59,398 nt of DNA, taken from Chloroflexota bacterium (GTDB lineage: Bacteria > Chloroflexota > UBA6077 > FW602-bin22). This document shows, piece after piece, positions 33,824 to 43,104 of this stretch. Made by a program: the position numbers and the translations under genes. Every line of letters begins with the position of its first letter. The first letter of the stretch is position 1. Under the pieces are notes generated by a model. The model was not told the DNA's origin. It made no database searches and worked only from the letters and a program-made list of their open reading frames with translations. The DNA lies in assembly GCA_004297775.1 (NCBI GenBank), contig SCUE01000029.1:1-59398 (forward strand), read 5' to 3'.

Positions 33824-35323
33824 CTATCGATCCGTACAGGCGTAGCAGAGCTCGAAGCTCTTGTTGATCAACGGAAAGTCGGGCACCAGGTTGCCCGGAG
33901 CCGTCAACGACACGAGCGGCCAGTTGGCGAACGACGCCGACCGGATGCGCAGGCGATCGATCTTGCCCGATGCGTCGATCCGCAGCCAGTGCGTGAGGAG
34001 TCCGCGGGGCGACTCGACGACGCCGATTCCGGTACGCGGTTGGCCGGAGTTCGACGGAACAGCGTTTCGATAGAGACCCGTTGGCGGCGACTCCAGCAGC
34101 GTCTCGATGAGATCGAACGAAGTCAGGGCCTCGTCGAGACGCTGGCGAAAACGGGCCAGGGTGTCGCCCTCGGTCTGCGTCGGCACTCGGACAGGCAGAC
34201 TACCGTAAGCGCCGTAGGGGCGGTCGCGCCGCACATCGCGATCGACGCCAGACGCCCGCGCGGCAACGCCAACAGCGCCGAGGCCGATCACGGCGTCACG
34301 CGTGAGAACGCCGGTGCGGGTCATTCGGTCGACGATGCCGTTGGCGGTCAAGACGAGATCGCGGAAATCGCGCAGGTCGCTTCGCCAGATCCGAATGTCG
34401 CGCCAGAGGTCGGTCAGGGTATCCGATGGCAGGTCCCGGCGAAGCCCGCCAACTGCAATCGCGCCACGCCCGAACCGATGGCCGACCAGCGCGTCCAAGC
34501 GTCGCTGGACGGCCTCTTTCATGCGAGCGCCAGCCATCGTCCCGAGGGCGAACCCGCCGCCGGCACACATGTTTCCGGCGTCGCCGAGATGGTTGTAGAG
34601 GCGCTCCAGTTCGAAGAGAAGAGCCCGGCCCCACTCGGCTCGTGGCGGGACGTCGATGCCGAGAGCCTGCTCGGCCGCAATCGAGAACGCGCCGGCGTGT
34701 GAGACGGTGCACGCGCCGCAGGCACGCTCGGCAACGACCAGGGCCGAGTCTAGCGGACGACCTTCGGCGACCTTCTCGAGGCCTCGGTGCGTGTAGAAGA
34801 GTTGCGCATCGAGATGGAGAATGGTCTCGCCAACGGCGGAAAAGCGGAAATGACCCGGTTCGATGATTCCGGCATGGATCGGACCGACCGGAATCTCGAC
34901 GACGTCCTCGCCGGCGACGGTGCGCGCCGCGAACGTGTCGTGCCGGGGCATAGCTGGCACACGCGACGGGTCGAAGTCCTTTCGCAGGGGATAGAGCCCG
35001 TCGGGCCACTCCGCGCGTAGGACCAAACCGCGAGGATCGGGATGGTCCTCCGGCACGATGCCGAGAAGATCGCGCTGCTCGCGCTCGTCCCAATGGACCG
35101 CCGGGACGAGTGCCGCGATCGAGGGATAGCGCGGCGACGTACCGTCGAGACGTGAGGCAATCGTGCGCGTGACGCCGCCGGCATCAAGTACGACGCGAGT
35201 CGCGAATCCGCCGTCGGTCGCGCGCTCGTCAGCGCCGACCAGCGTCAGAAGGCTCGCGCCAGCCTCGACCTCGGCGGCGACCCGCGATGCGAGGTCGGAA
35301 GGGGTGACCCAGACCTCGTTCAC
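33824..35323 (-). CDS. Hydrogenase-4/complex-I-type large subunit with fused NuoC-like domain
   Basis: 499 residues. Residues ~1-125 resemble the NuoC-like part of HycE/HyfG (HWDEREQRDLLGIVPEDHPD). The rest is the large-subunit fold: GPIHAGIIEPGHFRF, then ERACGACTVSHAGAFS with Cys202 and Cys205, and a C terminus reading FELCYACTDR with Cys493 and Cys496. These four cysteines are the positions that hold nickel and iron in group 4 hydrogenases. The protein stops right after CTDR, where HycE is cleaved on maturation, so no processing peptide is present. GTG 35323 overlaps the upstream stop (GTGA). No hyp maturation gene is in the window. Confidence 0.82.
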   Translation of the reverse strand: MNEVWVTPSDLASRVAAEVEAGASLLTLVGADERATDGGFATRVVLDAGGVTRTIASRLDGTSPRYPSIAALVPAVHWDEREQRDLLGIVPEDHPDPRGLVLRAEWPDGLYPLRKDFDPSRVPAMPRHDTFAARTVAGEDVVEIPVGPIHAGIIEPGHFRFSAVGETILHLDAQLFYTHRGLEKVAEGRPLDSALVVAERACGACTVSHAGAFSIAAEQALGIDVPPRAEWGRALLFELERLYNHLGDAGNMCAGGGFALGTMAGARMKEAVQRRLDALVGHRFGRGAIAVGGLRRDLPSDTLTDLWRDIRIWRSDLRDFRDLVLTANGIVDRMTRTGVLTRDAVIGLGAVGVAARASGVDRDVRRDRPYGAYGSLPVRVPTQTEGDTLARFRQRLDEALTSFDLIETLLESPPTGLYRNAVPSNSGQPRTGIGVVESPRGLLTHWLRIDASGKIDRLRIRSASFANWPLVSLTAPGNLVPDFPLINKSFELCYACTDR

Positions 35324-36774
35324 CGCGCCGGCGCCAGGACGCGAGCCGCCGTGACGAGCGCCTCGCCGAAAGCGGGCGGAATCCAGAGTCCCAGGATCAC
35401 GAGTGGCACGAGCGGAGCGGTGATGAGAACGCGTGTCTGCCAAGCTTCGGCTCGGACGAAGGCCGGGCGCGGTTCGCCCAGCGCGACACGGCCGACGTGA
35501 AACAGGATACCGACGAAGATGAGGCCGATGCAGGCAATGAGGACCGTCGTCGCCACGCCGTAGCCGGCGGTAAAGCCCGCCCGCAGGATACCGAACTCGC
35601 TGACAAAGAGGCCAAACGGCGGGGCGCCACCGATCGCCAGGACGCCGACGAGGAGGAGCGCACCGCTGACCGGGAGGGCGCGGGCGGCGCCGCGCATGCG
35701 GGCCATCTCGTGCGTACCAAACCGATTGACGAGATTGCCCGCGGCGATGAACGCGAGCGTCTTGCCAATCGCATGGACAACGATGTGAAGGATTCCGGCG
35801 ACCAGGGCGAGTTCTCCGCCGATCCCAATCGCGATCGCGATGATCCCGACGTGCTCGATCGAGGAGTACGCCAGAAGCCGCTTGAGGTCATGTTGCACCA
35901 GCACGAAGGGCACCGCGACCGCGGCCGACAGGACTCCGAACCCGATCAATAGCGCCGACGGGAAAGCGGCGCCGAGGGTACCGACTGCGATCGCGTGGAC
36001 GCGCATGATCCCGTGGAGCGCGCAGGGAAGCAGGACGCCCGACAACATGGCCGACACCGGCGTCGGCGCCTGCGAGTGCGCGTCCGGCAACCACGTGTGG
36101 AGCGGTGCGAAGCCGGCCTTCGTCCCGAAGCCGACGACGACGAAGATGAACGCCAGACGCGTCAATTGAGGATCGAGCGAGGCGGACGTCGCCATGAGCG
36201 CCCGCCACGAAAGTGACTCCTCGCCATGTCCGGCCGCGCTTCCGGCGGCATAGAGAAGCAGAACGCCGAAGAGAGCGAAGCTGATGCCGACCGTGCAAAT
36301 CAAGAGGTATTTCCAGGCCGCCTCGAGCGCCTCGCGCGAACGATAGAAGCCAACCAGCACCGCTGACGCGAGGGTCGTCGCCTCGATCGCGGCCCAGATC
36401 AGCCCGAGGTTGTCGGTCACGAGAGTACCGATCATCGTCGCGACGAACAGATGAAACCACACGTAGAAAGCGCGCGCCTGGCGCTCGGGAATGCGGAGGG
36501 CGAGGATGTCGGCGCGGACTTGCCCGATCGCGTAGAGCGACGCCAACCAGGCGACCACCGCGACGAGGGCGATGAGGATGCCGCTCAGGGCGTCTACGTA
36601 CAGGAATACGAACTCGACTGGCCCACTCGACACGACGATCGACCCAATGACAAGCGCGACGCATAGGAATGCCGTCGAACCGACCGCCTGGGCCGGGCCG
36701 AGCCAGCGACGCGGCGCAACGAGCGTGAGGCCGACGTTCGCGGCCGCGACCGCCAACAGCGCGAGTACGATCAT
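35320..36774 (-). CDS. HyfF/NuoN-like antiporter-type membrane subunit
   Basis: 484 residues with about fourteen membrane helices. LIWAAIEATTLASAVLVGFY, GFGTKAGFAPLHTWLPDAHS and SSIEHVGIIAIAIGIGGE are the key stretches of the antiporter-like subunit family, with the lysine (GTKAG) and glutamate (IEAT) used in proton transfer. ATG 36774 overlaps the stop of the upstream gene (ATGA). It is one of two antiporter-like subunits in this complex, so ion translocation is expected. Confidence 0.85.
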   Translation of the reverse strand: MIVLALLAVAAANVGLTLVAPRRWLGPAQAVGSTAFLCVALVIGSIVVSSGPVEFVFLYVDALSGILIALVAVVAWLASLYAIGQVRADILALRIPERQARAFYVWFHLFVATMIGTLVTDNLGLIWAAIEATTLASAVLVGFYRSREALEAAWKYLLICTVGISFALFGVLLLYAAGSAAGHGEESLSWRALMATSASLDPQLTRLAFIFVVVGFGTKAGFAPLHTWLPDAHSQAPTPVSAMLSGVLLPCALHGIMRVHAIAVGTLGAAFPSALLIGFGVLSAAVAVPFVLVQHDLKRLLAYSSIEHVGIIAIAIGIGGELALVAGILHIVVHAIGKTLAFIAAGNLVNRFGTHEMARMRGAARALPVSGALLLVGVLAIGGAPPFGLFVSEFGILRAGFTAGYGVATTVLIACIGLIFVGILFHVGRVALGEPRPAFVRAEAWQTRVLITAPLVPLVILGLWIPPAFGEALVTAARVLAPAR

Positions 36775-37457
36775 CGATTGCCTCGGATCGGGCGTTCGCG
36801 CAGCTTCGCCATGAGTTCGGCATCGATGCGTCCATCGAACTCGATCGTCATCCAACCGGTCATCACGGCCATGAGTAACACCGCGACCAGCAGGTCGAAT
36901 GCGACCGCAAACTCGACCGCGAGAGGCAAGCCGCCGGTGGCGACGAGCGCGGCGAGATAGATGCCGTTCTCCAGCATCAGGAGGCCGAGGACCTGCGACA
37001 GAACCTTGCGTCGAACGACCATCGCCAGAAGGCCGATCAGCATAAGTCCGATCGCAATCGGCACCGGATGGCCGATCGCGTCGGGACCAGCCGGTGCGAG
37101 CGGGCCGGCCGCGACATACCCGCTCACGGCCAGAACGAGGCCGACCACGAGCGTGTAGCGGTCCGGCACGACGCTGGCAACCTCTCGCTTGAGCCGAACG
37201 CGCTCAAGCGATCGGAGCAACACGAGTGGAGTGACCACGACCTTGACGACGAAGGTGAGGCCGGCCGCGATCCAGGCGTGCGGCGTGCCGAGATCGATCG
37301 CGACAAGCACCGCGATGACAGTCAGAATCATCGACTGGAGGGCGAGCGCCACCGTTCCGGTCGCGAGATCGCGGATCAGAAGGCTGCCGATCGCGATGAC
37401 GAGGATCGCCGCCGCCAAACGGTCGACGCTGCCGGCCAGGAAGCCTGGGTCAAGCAC
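36771..37457 (-). CDS. HyfE-like membrane subunit
   Basis: 228 residues with about six helices. RKVLSQVLGLLMLENGIYLA is the NuoK-like signature shared with HyfE, including the membrane-embedded glutamate, and VEFAVAFDLLVAVLLMAVMT follows. GTG 37457 lies two bases after the stop of the HyfC-like gene. Together with its neighbours it would form the membrane arm of the complex. Confidence 0.82.
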   Translation of the reverse strand: MLDPGFLAGSVDRLAAAILVIAIGSLLIRDLATGTVALALQSMILTVIAVLVAIDLGTPHAWIAAGLTFVVKVVVTPLVLLRSLERVRLKREVASVVPDRYTLVVGLVLAVSGYVAAGPLAPAGPDAIGHPVPIAIGLMLIGLLAMVVRRKVLSQVLGLLMLENGIYLAALVATGGLPLAVEFAVAFDLLVAVLLMAVMTGWMTIEFDGRIDAELMAKLRERPIRGNR

Positions 37458-37459
37458 GG

Positions 37460-38374
37460 TCAGCCACCGAGCGCAACCCGGGCCAGTATTGCGCCACCGC
37501 CGAGAGCGACGGCCGTGGCCATGATTTCGCGGACACGCAGAATGCGTAGCTTCGCGTTTGCCGACTCGATGACGGCCAGAACCAGGCCGAGCGCGATCAG
37601 GCGCACGGCCCACGCCACGAACGCGACCGCCGGTGAATCGAGCATCCCGATCGGAAGAATGAGGACACCGACGAGCGACAGGATCGCGAGTTGTTTGATC
37701 TGGCCCGCGTAGGCGATCAGGCCGAGCGCCTGACCGGAGTATTCGAGAGTCATTCCCTCGTGCGCCATCGTCAGTTCGAGGTGGGTATCCGGGTTGTCAA
37801 CTGGAACGCGACCCGTCTCGGCGACCGCCACCAGCAGCAAGGCGACGAAGGCCAACAAGGAGGCCGGTCCGAAGGCGCCAAGCCCAGCCATTTCGCGAGC
37901 GGCGACGATTCCGTCGAACGACGTCGTACCGGCGCCAAGCGCAATCGCGGTCAGGGCGCCAATCAGGGCTGGTTCGACGACCGCGCCGATCGCGATTTCG
38001 CGGCTGGCGCCCATTCCGGCGAAGTTCGACCCCGAATCGTACGCGGCCAGGACGAGCGCAATGCGACCGAGGGCGAGCAGGCCGCCAAAGAGAATCGCGT
38101 CGCCGAAACGCCACTCCACGATCGCGATCGTGGGAACGAGTGCGCTCGCGGCGATGGTCGTGCCGAAGAGCACCCACGGCGAGGCGTGAAAGAGCCAGGT
38201 CGCCGATTCGGGTACGACCGATCCCTTCCGCGCGAGCTTCCAGAGATCGAAGTACGTCTGCGTGATCGGTGGCCCGACGCGACCCTGCGCAAACGCCTTT
38301 GCTTTCTTGATGACGCCCTGCAACAACGGGGCGGCCACCAGCGACAGAGCAACCGCAATCGCGGAATCAGGCAT
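37460..38374 (-). CDS. HyfC/HycD (NuoH-like) membrane subunit
   Basis: 304 residues with eight helices. The family features are KAFAQGRVGPPITQTYFDL near the start, the quinone/proton-path loop AVAETGRVPVDNPDTHLELT followed by MAHEGM, and LEYSGQALGLI. In hydrogenase-4-type complexes this subunit connects the peripheral redox arm to the ion-pumping arm. Its ATG shares one base with the HyfB-like stop codon (TGATG). Confidence 0.87.
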   Translation of the reverse strand: MPDSAIAVALSLVAAPLLQGVIKKAKAFAQGRVGPPITQTYFDLWKLARKGSVVPESATWLFHASPWVLFGTTIAASALVPTIAIVEWRFGDAILFGGLLALGRIALVLAAYDSGSNFAGMGASREIAIGAVVEPALIGALTAIALGAGTTSFDGIVAAREMAGLGAFGPASLLAFVALLLVAVAETGRVPVDNPDTHLELTMAHEGMTLEYSGQALGLIAYAGQIKQLAILSLVGVLILPIGMLDSPAVAFVAWAVRLIALGLVLAVIESANAKLRILRVREIMATAVALGGGAILARVALGG

Positions 38375-40377
38375 CAGCGCGCCAAGGCCAGCAAGATGAC
38401 GAGGGTGGCGAACATATAGAGGAGGTAGAGCCGGATGCTACCACTCTGGACAACGCGAATCTCACTGGCGATGCGGCGGACCAATGAGACGGTCGGAACG
38501 TAGAGCGCCGCTTCGATCAGTGACGGCGTGTGGGAATGAGTGCGCAACGCGGCCGGGAAGAACGGCGCGCGCCCCCAGATCGGCTTGACGACGCGTTCGG
38601 TCCGCAGGAAACGGCGGAAGAACAGCCTCGTCGTCTCGGCGGCTGCCGTGCCGGTGTACTGCATCCTCACGCTGGCGTCGAAGCCACAGACCCAGAGCGG
38701 TCCGACCCGGCGCGCGACGGGGCCGGCCAGACGGAGAAGCAAGGCGGCACACGCGGCCGCCGCCAGCGCCAGGATCATCGCCAGGATGGGCTGGACCTCA
38801 AGCGACGGCACGGACAGGCCGAACACCGGGCGATCGAGTGCGACGAGCGTCGGGAATCCGAGGACGGCAACCGCGGGCGCCGCGATCGCCGTGACTGGGT
38901 TGGGGAGCAGACCGATTCCAAGGACGAGGATGGCGAGCATGACGAGCGCGGCCCGCATCGCGCGCGGCGCCTCGACGGCATTGCTCGCGCCAGGCGATCG
39001 CGGCGCGCCGAGGAATGCGATCGCGAACGCACGGGCGAACGCCGCGACGGCCAGACCACCGGTCAGGGCAACCGCGACCGCGCAGATCCAGGCGACCAGA
39101 ACGAGGAAGCCGCCAGCCGTTCCAAGTGCGATGATCGACTGAAGGAGCATCCATTCCGCCCCGAACAAAGCCAGCGGAGGCAGTCCAGCGATCGTGAGCG
39201 CGCCGATCAGGAAGAGCGCACCCGTCCACGGCATTGTTCGGTTCAGTCCACCCAGCCGGTCGATGTCGCGCGTGTGTGCGGCCTGATCGACCGCGCCGGC
39301 CGCCAGAAAGAGGAGCGACTTGACGAGCGCATGCCCGAGAGTGTGGAACAGGGCGGCCGCGATGGCCAGACTTGTGGCGACGCCGACTCCGGCTGTCCGA
39401 GCGACGATCGCGACGCCCACGCCAAGCAGGATCAAACCAACGTTTTCGATCGTCGAGAACGCCAGCAGCCCCTTCACATCGCGCTCGATCGCGGCGTACA
39501 GTGCGCCGACGAGCGCTGAGAGTGCACCGATCACGAGCGTCGCCCAGCCAACCCAGGCGAGTTCGTCACCGCCGGGCAGGACGACCAGCCGCAGGAATCC
39601 GTAGATCGCGGTCTTCACCATCACCCCGGACAGGAGAGCCGAGACGTGGGCCGGCGCGACCGGGTGAGCGCGGGGCAACCACGCGTGCATCGGCGCGCCA
39701 CCAGCCTTGGTAATGAGGCCGATGAGTAGCGCCGCCACGACGAGGTGGCGCGCCAGCGGATTGAGCGAACGGAGTCCATCCGTCAGACCGGCCAGCGACG
39801 TTTCGCCCGACGCTGCCGCGACGGAGAAGAGCCCGCTGGCGACGAATGCCGCGCCAAGATGCGCCATCGTGAGATAGACGAACCCGGCTCGCCGCACATT
39901 GGCGTGATCGTGCTCGTGGATGACGAGCCCATAGCCCGCCAGCGACATCAGTTCCCAGGCAAAGAGAAACGAGTAGATATCGCCGGCGACGAGGGTCAGG
40001 CACATCGCGGCGACGAATCCGCAGTAAAGCGCGACGAGGCGGCCCCCGCCGTGGGCGTCATAGGCGCGCGCGTAGCCGATCGCCGCGATCGACACCGGCG
40101 TCGACACGAGTGCGAGGATGAGGAGGAAGTACGCCGACAGAGGATCGACGCGCAAGACGATGTCGAGGCCGGGCAACGGCGACGGTAGACGCGCCGATAC
40201 GGAGGCGGACTCGGTTAATACGCTCAGGGCGCCCCACGCGCCGGCGGCGCTGGCCAGCGCCGCGCTACCGTAGCCAACGACGCGGGCAGTACGAACAGAG
40301 CCGCTCAAGGCAAGCGACACGACGCCGATCGTGGCGAAAACCCCAGGCAACCACAGCAACAGATCCGGGCCAGACAT
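38374..40377 (-). CDS. HyfB/NuoL-like antiporter-type membrane subunit
   Basis: 667 residues with about sixteen helices. SFLFAWELMSLAGYGLVIHE, GLITKAGGAPMHAWLPRAHP, HVSALLSGVMVKTAIYGFLR and STIENVGLILLGVG mark the antiporter fold and its proton-transfer residues. It is the first gene of the six-gene operon. ATG 40377 is chosen by family start; a GTG 21 bases upstream is possible. A TACAAT box at 40407-40402 is a likely -10 element, without a clear -35. Confidence 0.87.
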   Translation of the reverse strand: MSGPDLLLWLPGVFATIGVVSLALSGSVRTARVVGYGSAALASAAGAWGALSVLTESASVSARLPSPLPGLDIVLRVDPLSAYFLLILALVSTPVSIAAIGYARAYDAHGGGRLVALYCGFVAAMCLTLVAGDIYSFLFAWELMSLAGYGLVIHEHDHANVRRAGFVYLTMAHLGAAFVASGLFSVAAASGETSLAGLTDGLRSLNPLARHLVVAALLIGLITKAGGAPMHAWLPRAHPVAPAHVSALLSGVMVKTAIYGFLRLVVLPGGDELAWVGWATLVIGALSALVGALYAAIERDVKGLLAFSTIENVGLILLGVGVAIVARTAGVGVATSLAIAAALFHTLGHALVKSLLFLAAGAVDQAAHTRDIDRLGGLNRTMPWTGALFLIGALTIAGLPPLALFGAEWMLLQSIIALGTAGGFLVLVAWICAVAVALTGGLAVAAFARAFAIAFLGAPRSPGASNAVEAPRAMRAALVMLAILVLGIGLLPNPVTAIAAPAVAVLGFPTLVALDRPVFGLSVPSLEVQPILAMILALAAAACAALLLRLAGPVARRVGPLWVCGFDASVRMQYTGTAAAETTRLFFRRFLRTERVVKPIWGRAPFFPAALRTHSHTPSLIEAALYVPTVSLVRRIASEIRVVQSGSIRLYLLYMFATLVILLALAR

Positions 40378-40484
40378 GGCCAGGGATAGCACCCTCACGC
40401 GATTGTACCCGAGCGTTAACGCCCTGGCCGGGCCAAGCCTATGCTACACGAACTCGGACCACGCCGGAGCCAGACTGGGCGCCG

Positions 40485-40895
40485 CTAGATCGTGGCGGCG
40501 ATTAGCTGAGCGACCAACGTCTCGGCGGGACGGAAGCCGTGATTGACCGCCAGGAGCCCACGATGCGGATCGACGATCGCGGTCGAGGGAATGGTCACGA
40601 CTCCGGCCCAGGCGGCCAGATCGGGATCGCGCGCGGCGTCGACTGCGACGACGTTCAGCCGTTCGCGCCACTCGCGGACCTTGGCGAGAGCGGCGCGCTG
40701 GGCGGAGCACGCCGCGCAGTGCGGGCCAAAGAAGTACAGCACCGTCGGAGCACCGGGATCATCGACCGACAGCGCGCGATCGAGCGGCCGACCGATCCGC
40801 GCGGCGTCACGGCGAGCGAAGAAGGCGCGCGTAGCGACAATCGCGACTGCGACGATGGCGGCGAAGGCGATCAGGAGGACCACGCGTTCGCTCAC
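40485..40895 (-). CDS. Membrane-anchored thioredoxin-fold protein
   Basis: 136 residues. One N-terminal helix (VVLLIAFAAIVAVAIVATRA, about 5-24) anchors a thioredoxin fold with active site FFGPHCAACSAQ (C-A-A-C), then cis-Pro in VVTIPSTAIVDPHRG. It likely reduces or forms disulfides at the outer face of the membrane. ATG 40895 overlaps the stop of the DUF4395 gene (ATGA), a pairing that is common in Actinobacteria and Chloroflexota. Confidence 0.85.
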   Translation of the reverse strand: MSERVVLLIAFAAIVAVAIVATRAFFARRDAARIGRPLDRALSVDDPGAPTVLYFFGPHCAACSAQRAALAKVREWRERLNVVAVDAARDPDLAAWAGVVTIPSTAIVDPHRGLLAVNHGFRPAETLVAQLIAATI

Positions 40896-41338
40896 GAGGC
40901 GGCCGTCGTCGCGCGGCGAAACTGAAGGACGACGAAGCAGAGCGCGCAGAAATCAACTGCCGCGTCGAGGGCAACCATCACCGTGATCGCGCCGACCAGG
41001 CTCCACGCGACCACCGCGGCCCCGCCCGCGAGGAGCATCGCGCCAGCCACGATCTGAATGGCCCCACCCAGGACGCGGGCGATCCGACGGGTCGCGCGGT
41101 CCTCCGCGACCATGTTCGGGCGCAGAATCCCGCGCGGCTTCAGAACGACGTGGTAGAAGAGTCGAATCAGATCGACCTCATCCCAGTATCGGCCCGCGAT
41201 CATCAGCAGCCCGGCCCCGATCATGATCCAGCCGCCGGCGGCGCCGTCGATGAGGAACGCGATCGCGCTCAGCAGGACGACGCCCCACTGGTGGACCTTG
41301 CGCGCCGTACTGTCGAAAAGCTCGCCGCTCGCGTCCAT
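40892..41338 (-). CDS. DUF4395-family membrane protein
   Basis: 148 residues with about four helices. It begins MDASGELFDSTARKVHQWGV. The C-terminal segment ALDAAVDFCALCFVVLQF contains the C-x-x-C typical of DUF4395. These proteins accompany thioredoxin-like proteins and may pass electrons across the membrane in a DsbD-like way, which is an inference. ATG 41338 is chosen for the GGAGGCGGG directly upstream. Confidence 0.82.
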   Translation of the reverse strand: MDASGELFDSTARKVHQWGVVLLSAIAFLIDGAAGGWIMIGAGLLMIAGRYWDEVDLIRLFYHVVLKPRGILRPNMVAEDRATRRIARVLGGAIQIVAGAMLLAGGAAVVAWSLVGAITVMVALDAAVDFCALCFVVLQFRRATTAAS

Positions 41339-41366
41339 CCCGCCTCCGGTCATTCCGACTAACGTG

Positions 41367-41395
41367 ATTGTAATTGATGGGTTATAGCCGATCAA
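41367..41395 (-). promoter_or_regulatory. Sigma70-type promoter of the DUF4395-thioredoxin operon
   Basis: On the minus strand TTGATC (41395-41390), a 17-base spacer and TACAAT (41372-41367) form a good housekeeping promoter. Transcription would begin near 41360, leaving a leader of about 22 bases with a GGAGG ribosome binding site. Confidence 0.55.
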
Positions 41396-41509
41396 GTAGG
41401 TCAGGATTGCACGATCCTCCGCGATGCTCGGGTGCGCTTTCGCCTCGCTGGAACCCGATCCTGGTGCGAAATGGCGCGCAAGTCTGGCGCTTGACCCGGG
41501 TCGACGCAG

Positions 41510-41515
41510 TACGCT
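41510..41515 (+). promoter_or_regulatory. Leaderless -10 box of the metallothionein-like gene
   Basis: TACGCT is separated by exactly six bases from the GTG at 41522. A TTGACC lies upstream at 41491-41496, but the 13-base spacing is too short for a standard -35. Confidence 0.4.
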
Positions 41516-41521
41516 TACGTT

Positions 41522-41731
41522 GTGCCCGATGACGTCTGCGCGAACTGCATGTGCGAGTTGATCAGCGATTGCTGCGGTGAGTCGCGGCCGTACGTCGTCG
41601 ACGACATCGCCTACTGTTGCGAAGCGTGCGCGGAAGACGGCGTCTGCGACTGCGGCTGCGTCGCATCGTGGGCGGAAAGCACCGCGTCAGCCGGAACGTC
41701 TCCCGGACCGAGTGCCGCGGAGAGGCCGTGA
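41522..41731 (+). CDS. Cysteine-rich metallothionein-like protein
   Basis: 69 residues with eleven cysteines, all in the first 46 positions: C-x2-C-x-C at the start, CC at 17-18, then AYCCEACAEDGVCDCGC. The stretch AYCCEACAEDG resembles the zinc-finger core of bacterial family-14 metallothioneins (KYYCSEACANGH in SmtA/BmtA), although the usual His is missing. It probably binds zinc, copper or other soft metals in the cytosol. The C-terminal 20 residues are Ser/Ala/Pro-rich and disordered. GTG 41522 follows a leaderless promoter pattern. Confidence 0.65.
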   Translation: MPDDVCANCMCELISDCCGESRPYVVDDIAYCCEACAEDGVCDCGCVASWAESTASAGTSPGPSAAERP

Positions 41732-41789
41732 GTCCACCGCGACGCGAAGGTGCGCCGCCAGTCATTCCGGATCGCGCTTGACCGGCTGC

Positions 41790-43067
41790 TCAACCCGGCA
41801 TCGTCATCGTCGGGTCCATTTCCACGAGCCGGGATTGCGCCTCCGAGCGGCCAAGTTTGACGACCGTCACCGCGGCCACCACGCCTAGGACGACCGTCAC
41901 GCCAATCAGGCCGTTGATGCCGGCGAGCGAGGCGGCCGGCCCGGCAAGCGCGCCACCGAGCAATTGCCCGACCGATAGAAGGACCGAATAGAGGCCCATC
42001 ACGGCGCCACGATCCGACGGGCGCTCCTCGGCGATTTCGGCGAGGTACGCCAGAGCGGCCGGCGTGAATCCGCTTTCGACGAAGATGGCGACGGCCAGAA
42101 TCGCGAAGAGCGCGAGCATCGTCGTGCGTTCCTGACCGGCCGACTGACGGTTGATGATGAAGAAGATCGGCGTCGAAGCCAGCAAGCCAGCCACGCCGAT
42201 GAGGAGGGTCGCCTGCCGGCCGATCCGAGGCATGACGAACCCCCAGGTGATCGCGCCGAGCGTGAAGACGATGCCGAACGCCATGAACGCCACACCGATC
42301 TGGCCAGGCCGGAACCCTTGCATCAGGAATTGACTCGGATCCGGCCGTCCGGATGCGAGGAACGGCGCGACCGCGAACCACGATCCGAGGACGGCGTTGG
42401 CGGCCAGCCAGGCCGGGGCAAAGCGCAAGATGCGCCCGGACGCGACGCGGCGAAGGGTCGCGAAACCGGGATGGTGGGCGGCGTCGCGCGAGGTCTTGAC
42501 GTCACGCACTGGGAGGAAGAGAAGGAGCGACACGAGATAGACGATCGCGAGCAAGGTGAACGCGGTCGTGCCAAAGGAATCGTACAAGCGACCGCCAAGC
42601 GCGGCGCCCGATGCCAGACCAACGACCGTCGCGGCCTCGTACAGGCCCATCACGCGACCGCGCGAACGCTCGGACGACGCGGTGGCGGCGGAGAGGAAGC
42701 CGAGCGTGGCCGGCGCCGAACTGGCAGTCGACAGGCCTTCGAGGACCCGGACGACGATCAGAATCGGGATAATTGACGTGAACCCGAGCATCTGGATCGC
42801 CACACCGCCGAAGATCGGCCCCAGAATCATGAAGAGCTTGCGGCCGCGCCGGTCTGACAGCGCGCCGAAGATCGGCGCACCGACGAGCTCGGCGCCATAG
42901 AAGGTGATCGCGATCAGCGCGGCCAGACTGGCCGTAACGTCGCTATCCGATCGGCTCTTGATCCCAAGAAACGTCGGGATGATGATTCCGGCGCCGTATG
43001 ATGCGCACCGCAGCACGAAGGTACCCGCCAGGGCGAAGACGAGCGAACGCGTCTGCGACACCGGCAT
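41790..43067 (-). CDS. MFS transporter
   Basis: 425 residues with twelve helices. GAPIFGALSDRRGRKLFMIL is the loop 2-3 motif of the major facilitator superfamily, and RVLEGLSTASSAPATLGFLS the family helix-4/5 region. The second half has AITWGFVMPRIGRQATLLIG, the mirrored loop. The likely role is drug or metabolite efflux. ATG 43067 stands four bases after TACTAT, so the mRNA may be leaderless. The divergent sigma-like gene shares this promoter region. Confidence 0.87.
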   Translation of the reverse strand: MPVSQTRSLVFALAGTFVLRCASYGAGIIIPTFLGIKSRSDSDVTASLAALIAITFYGAELVGAPIFGALSDRRGRKLFMILGPIFGGVAIQMLGFTSIIPILIVVRVLEGLSTASSAPATLGFLSAATASSERSRGRVMGLYEAATVVGLASGAALGGRLYDSFGTTAFTLLAIVYLVSLLLFLPVRDVKTSRDAAHHPGFATLRRVASGRILRFAPAWLAANAVLGSWFAVAPFLASGRPDPSQFLMQGFRPGQIGVAFMAFGIVFTLGAITWGFVMPRIGRQATLLIGVAGLLASTPIFFIINRQSAGQERTTMLALFAILAVAIFVESGFTPAALAYLAEIAEERPSDRGAVMGLYSVLLSVGQLLGGALAGPAASLAGINGLIGVTVVLGVVAAVTVVKLGRSEAQSRLVEMDPTMTMPG

Positions 43068-43104
43068 CAGGATAGTATGGGGTGCCACCCAGACGCGTGC
43101 GCGG

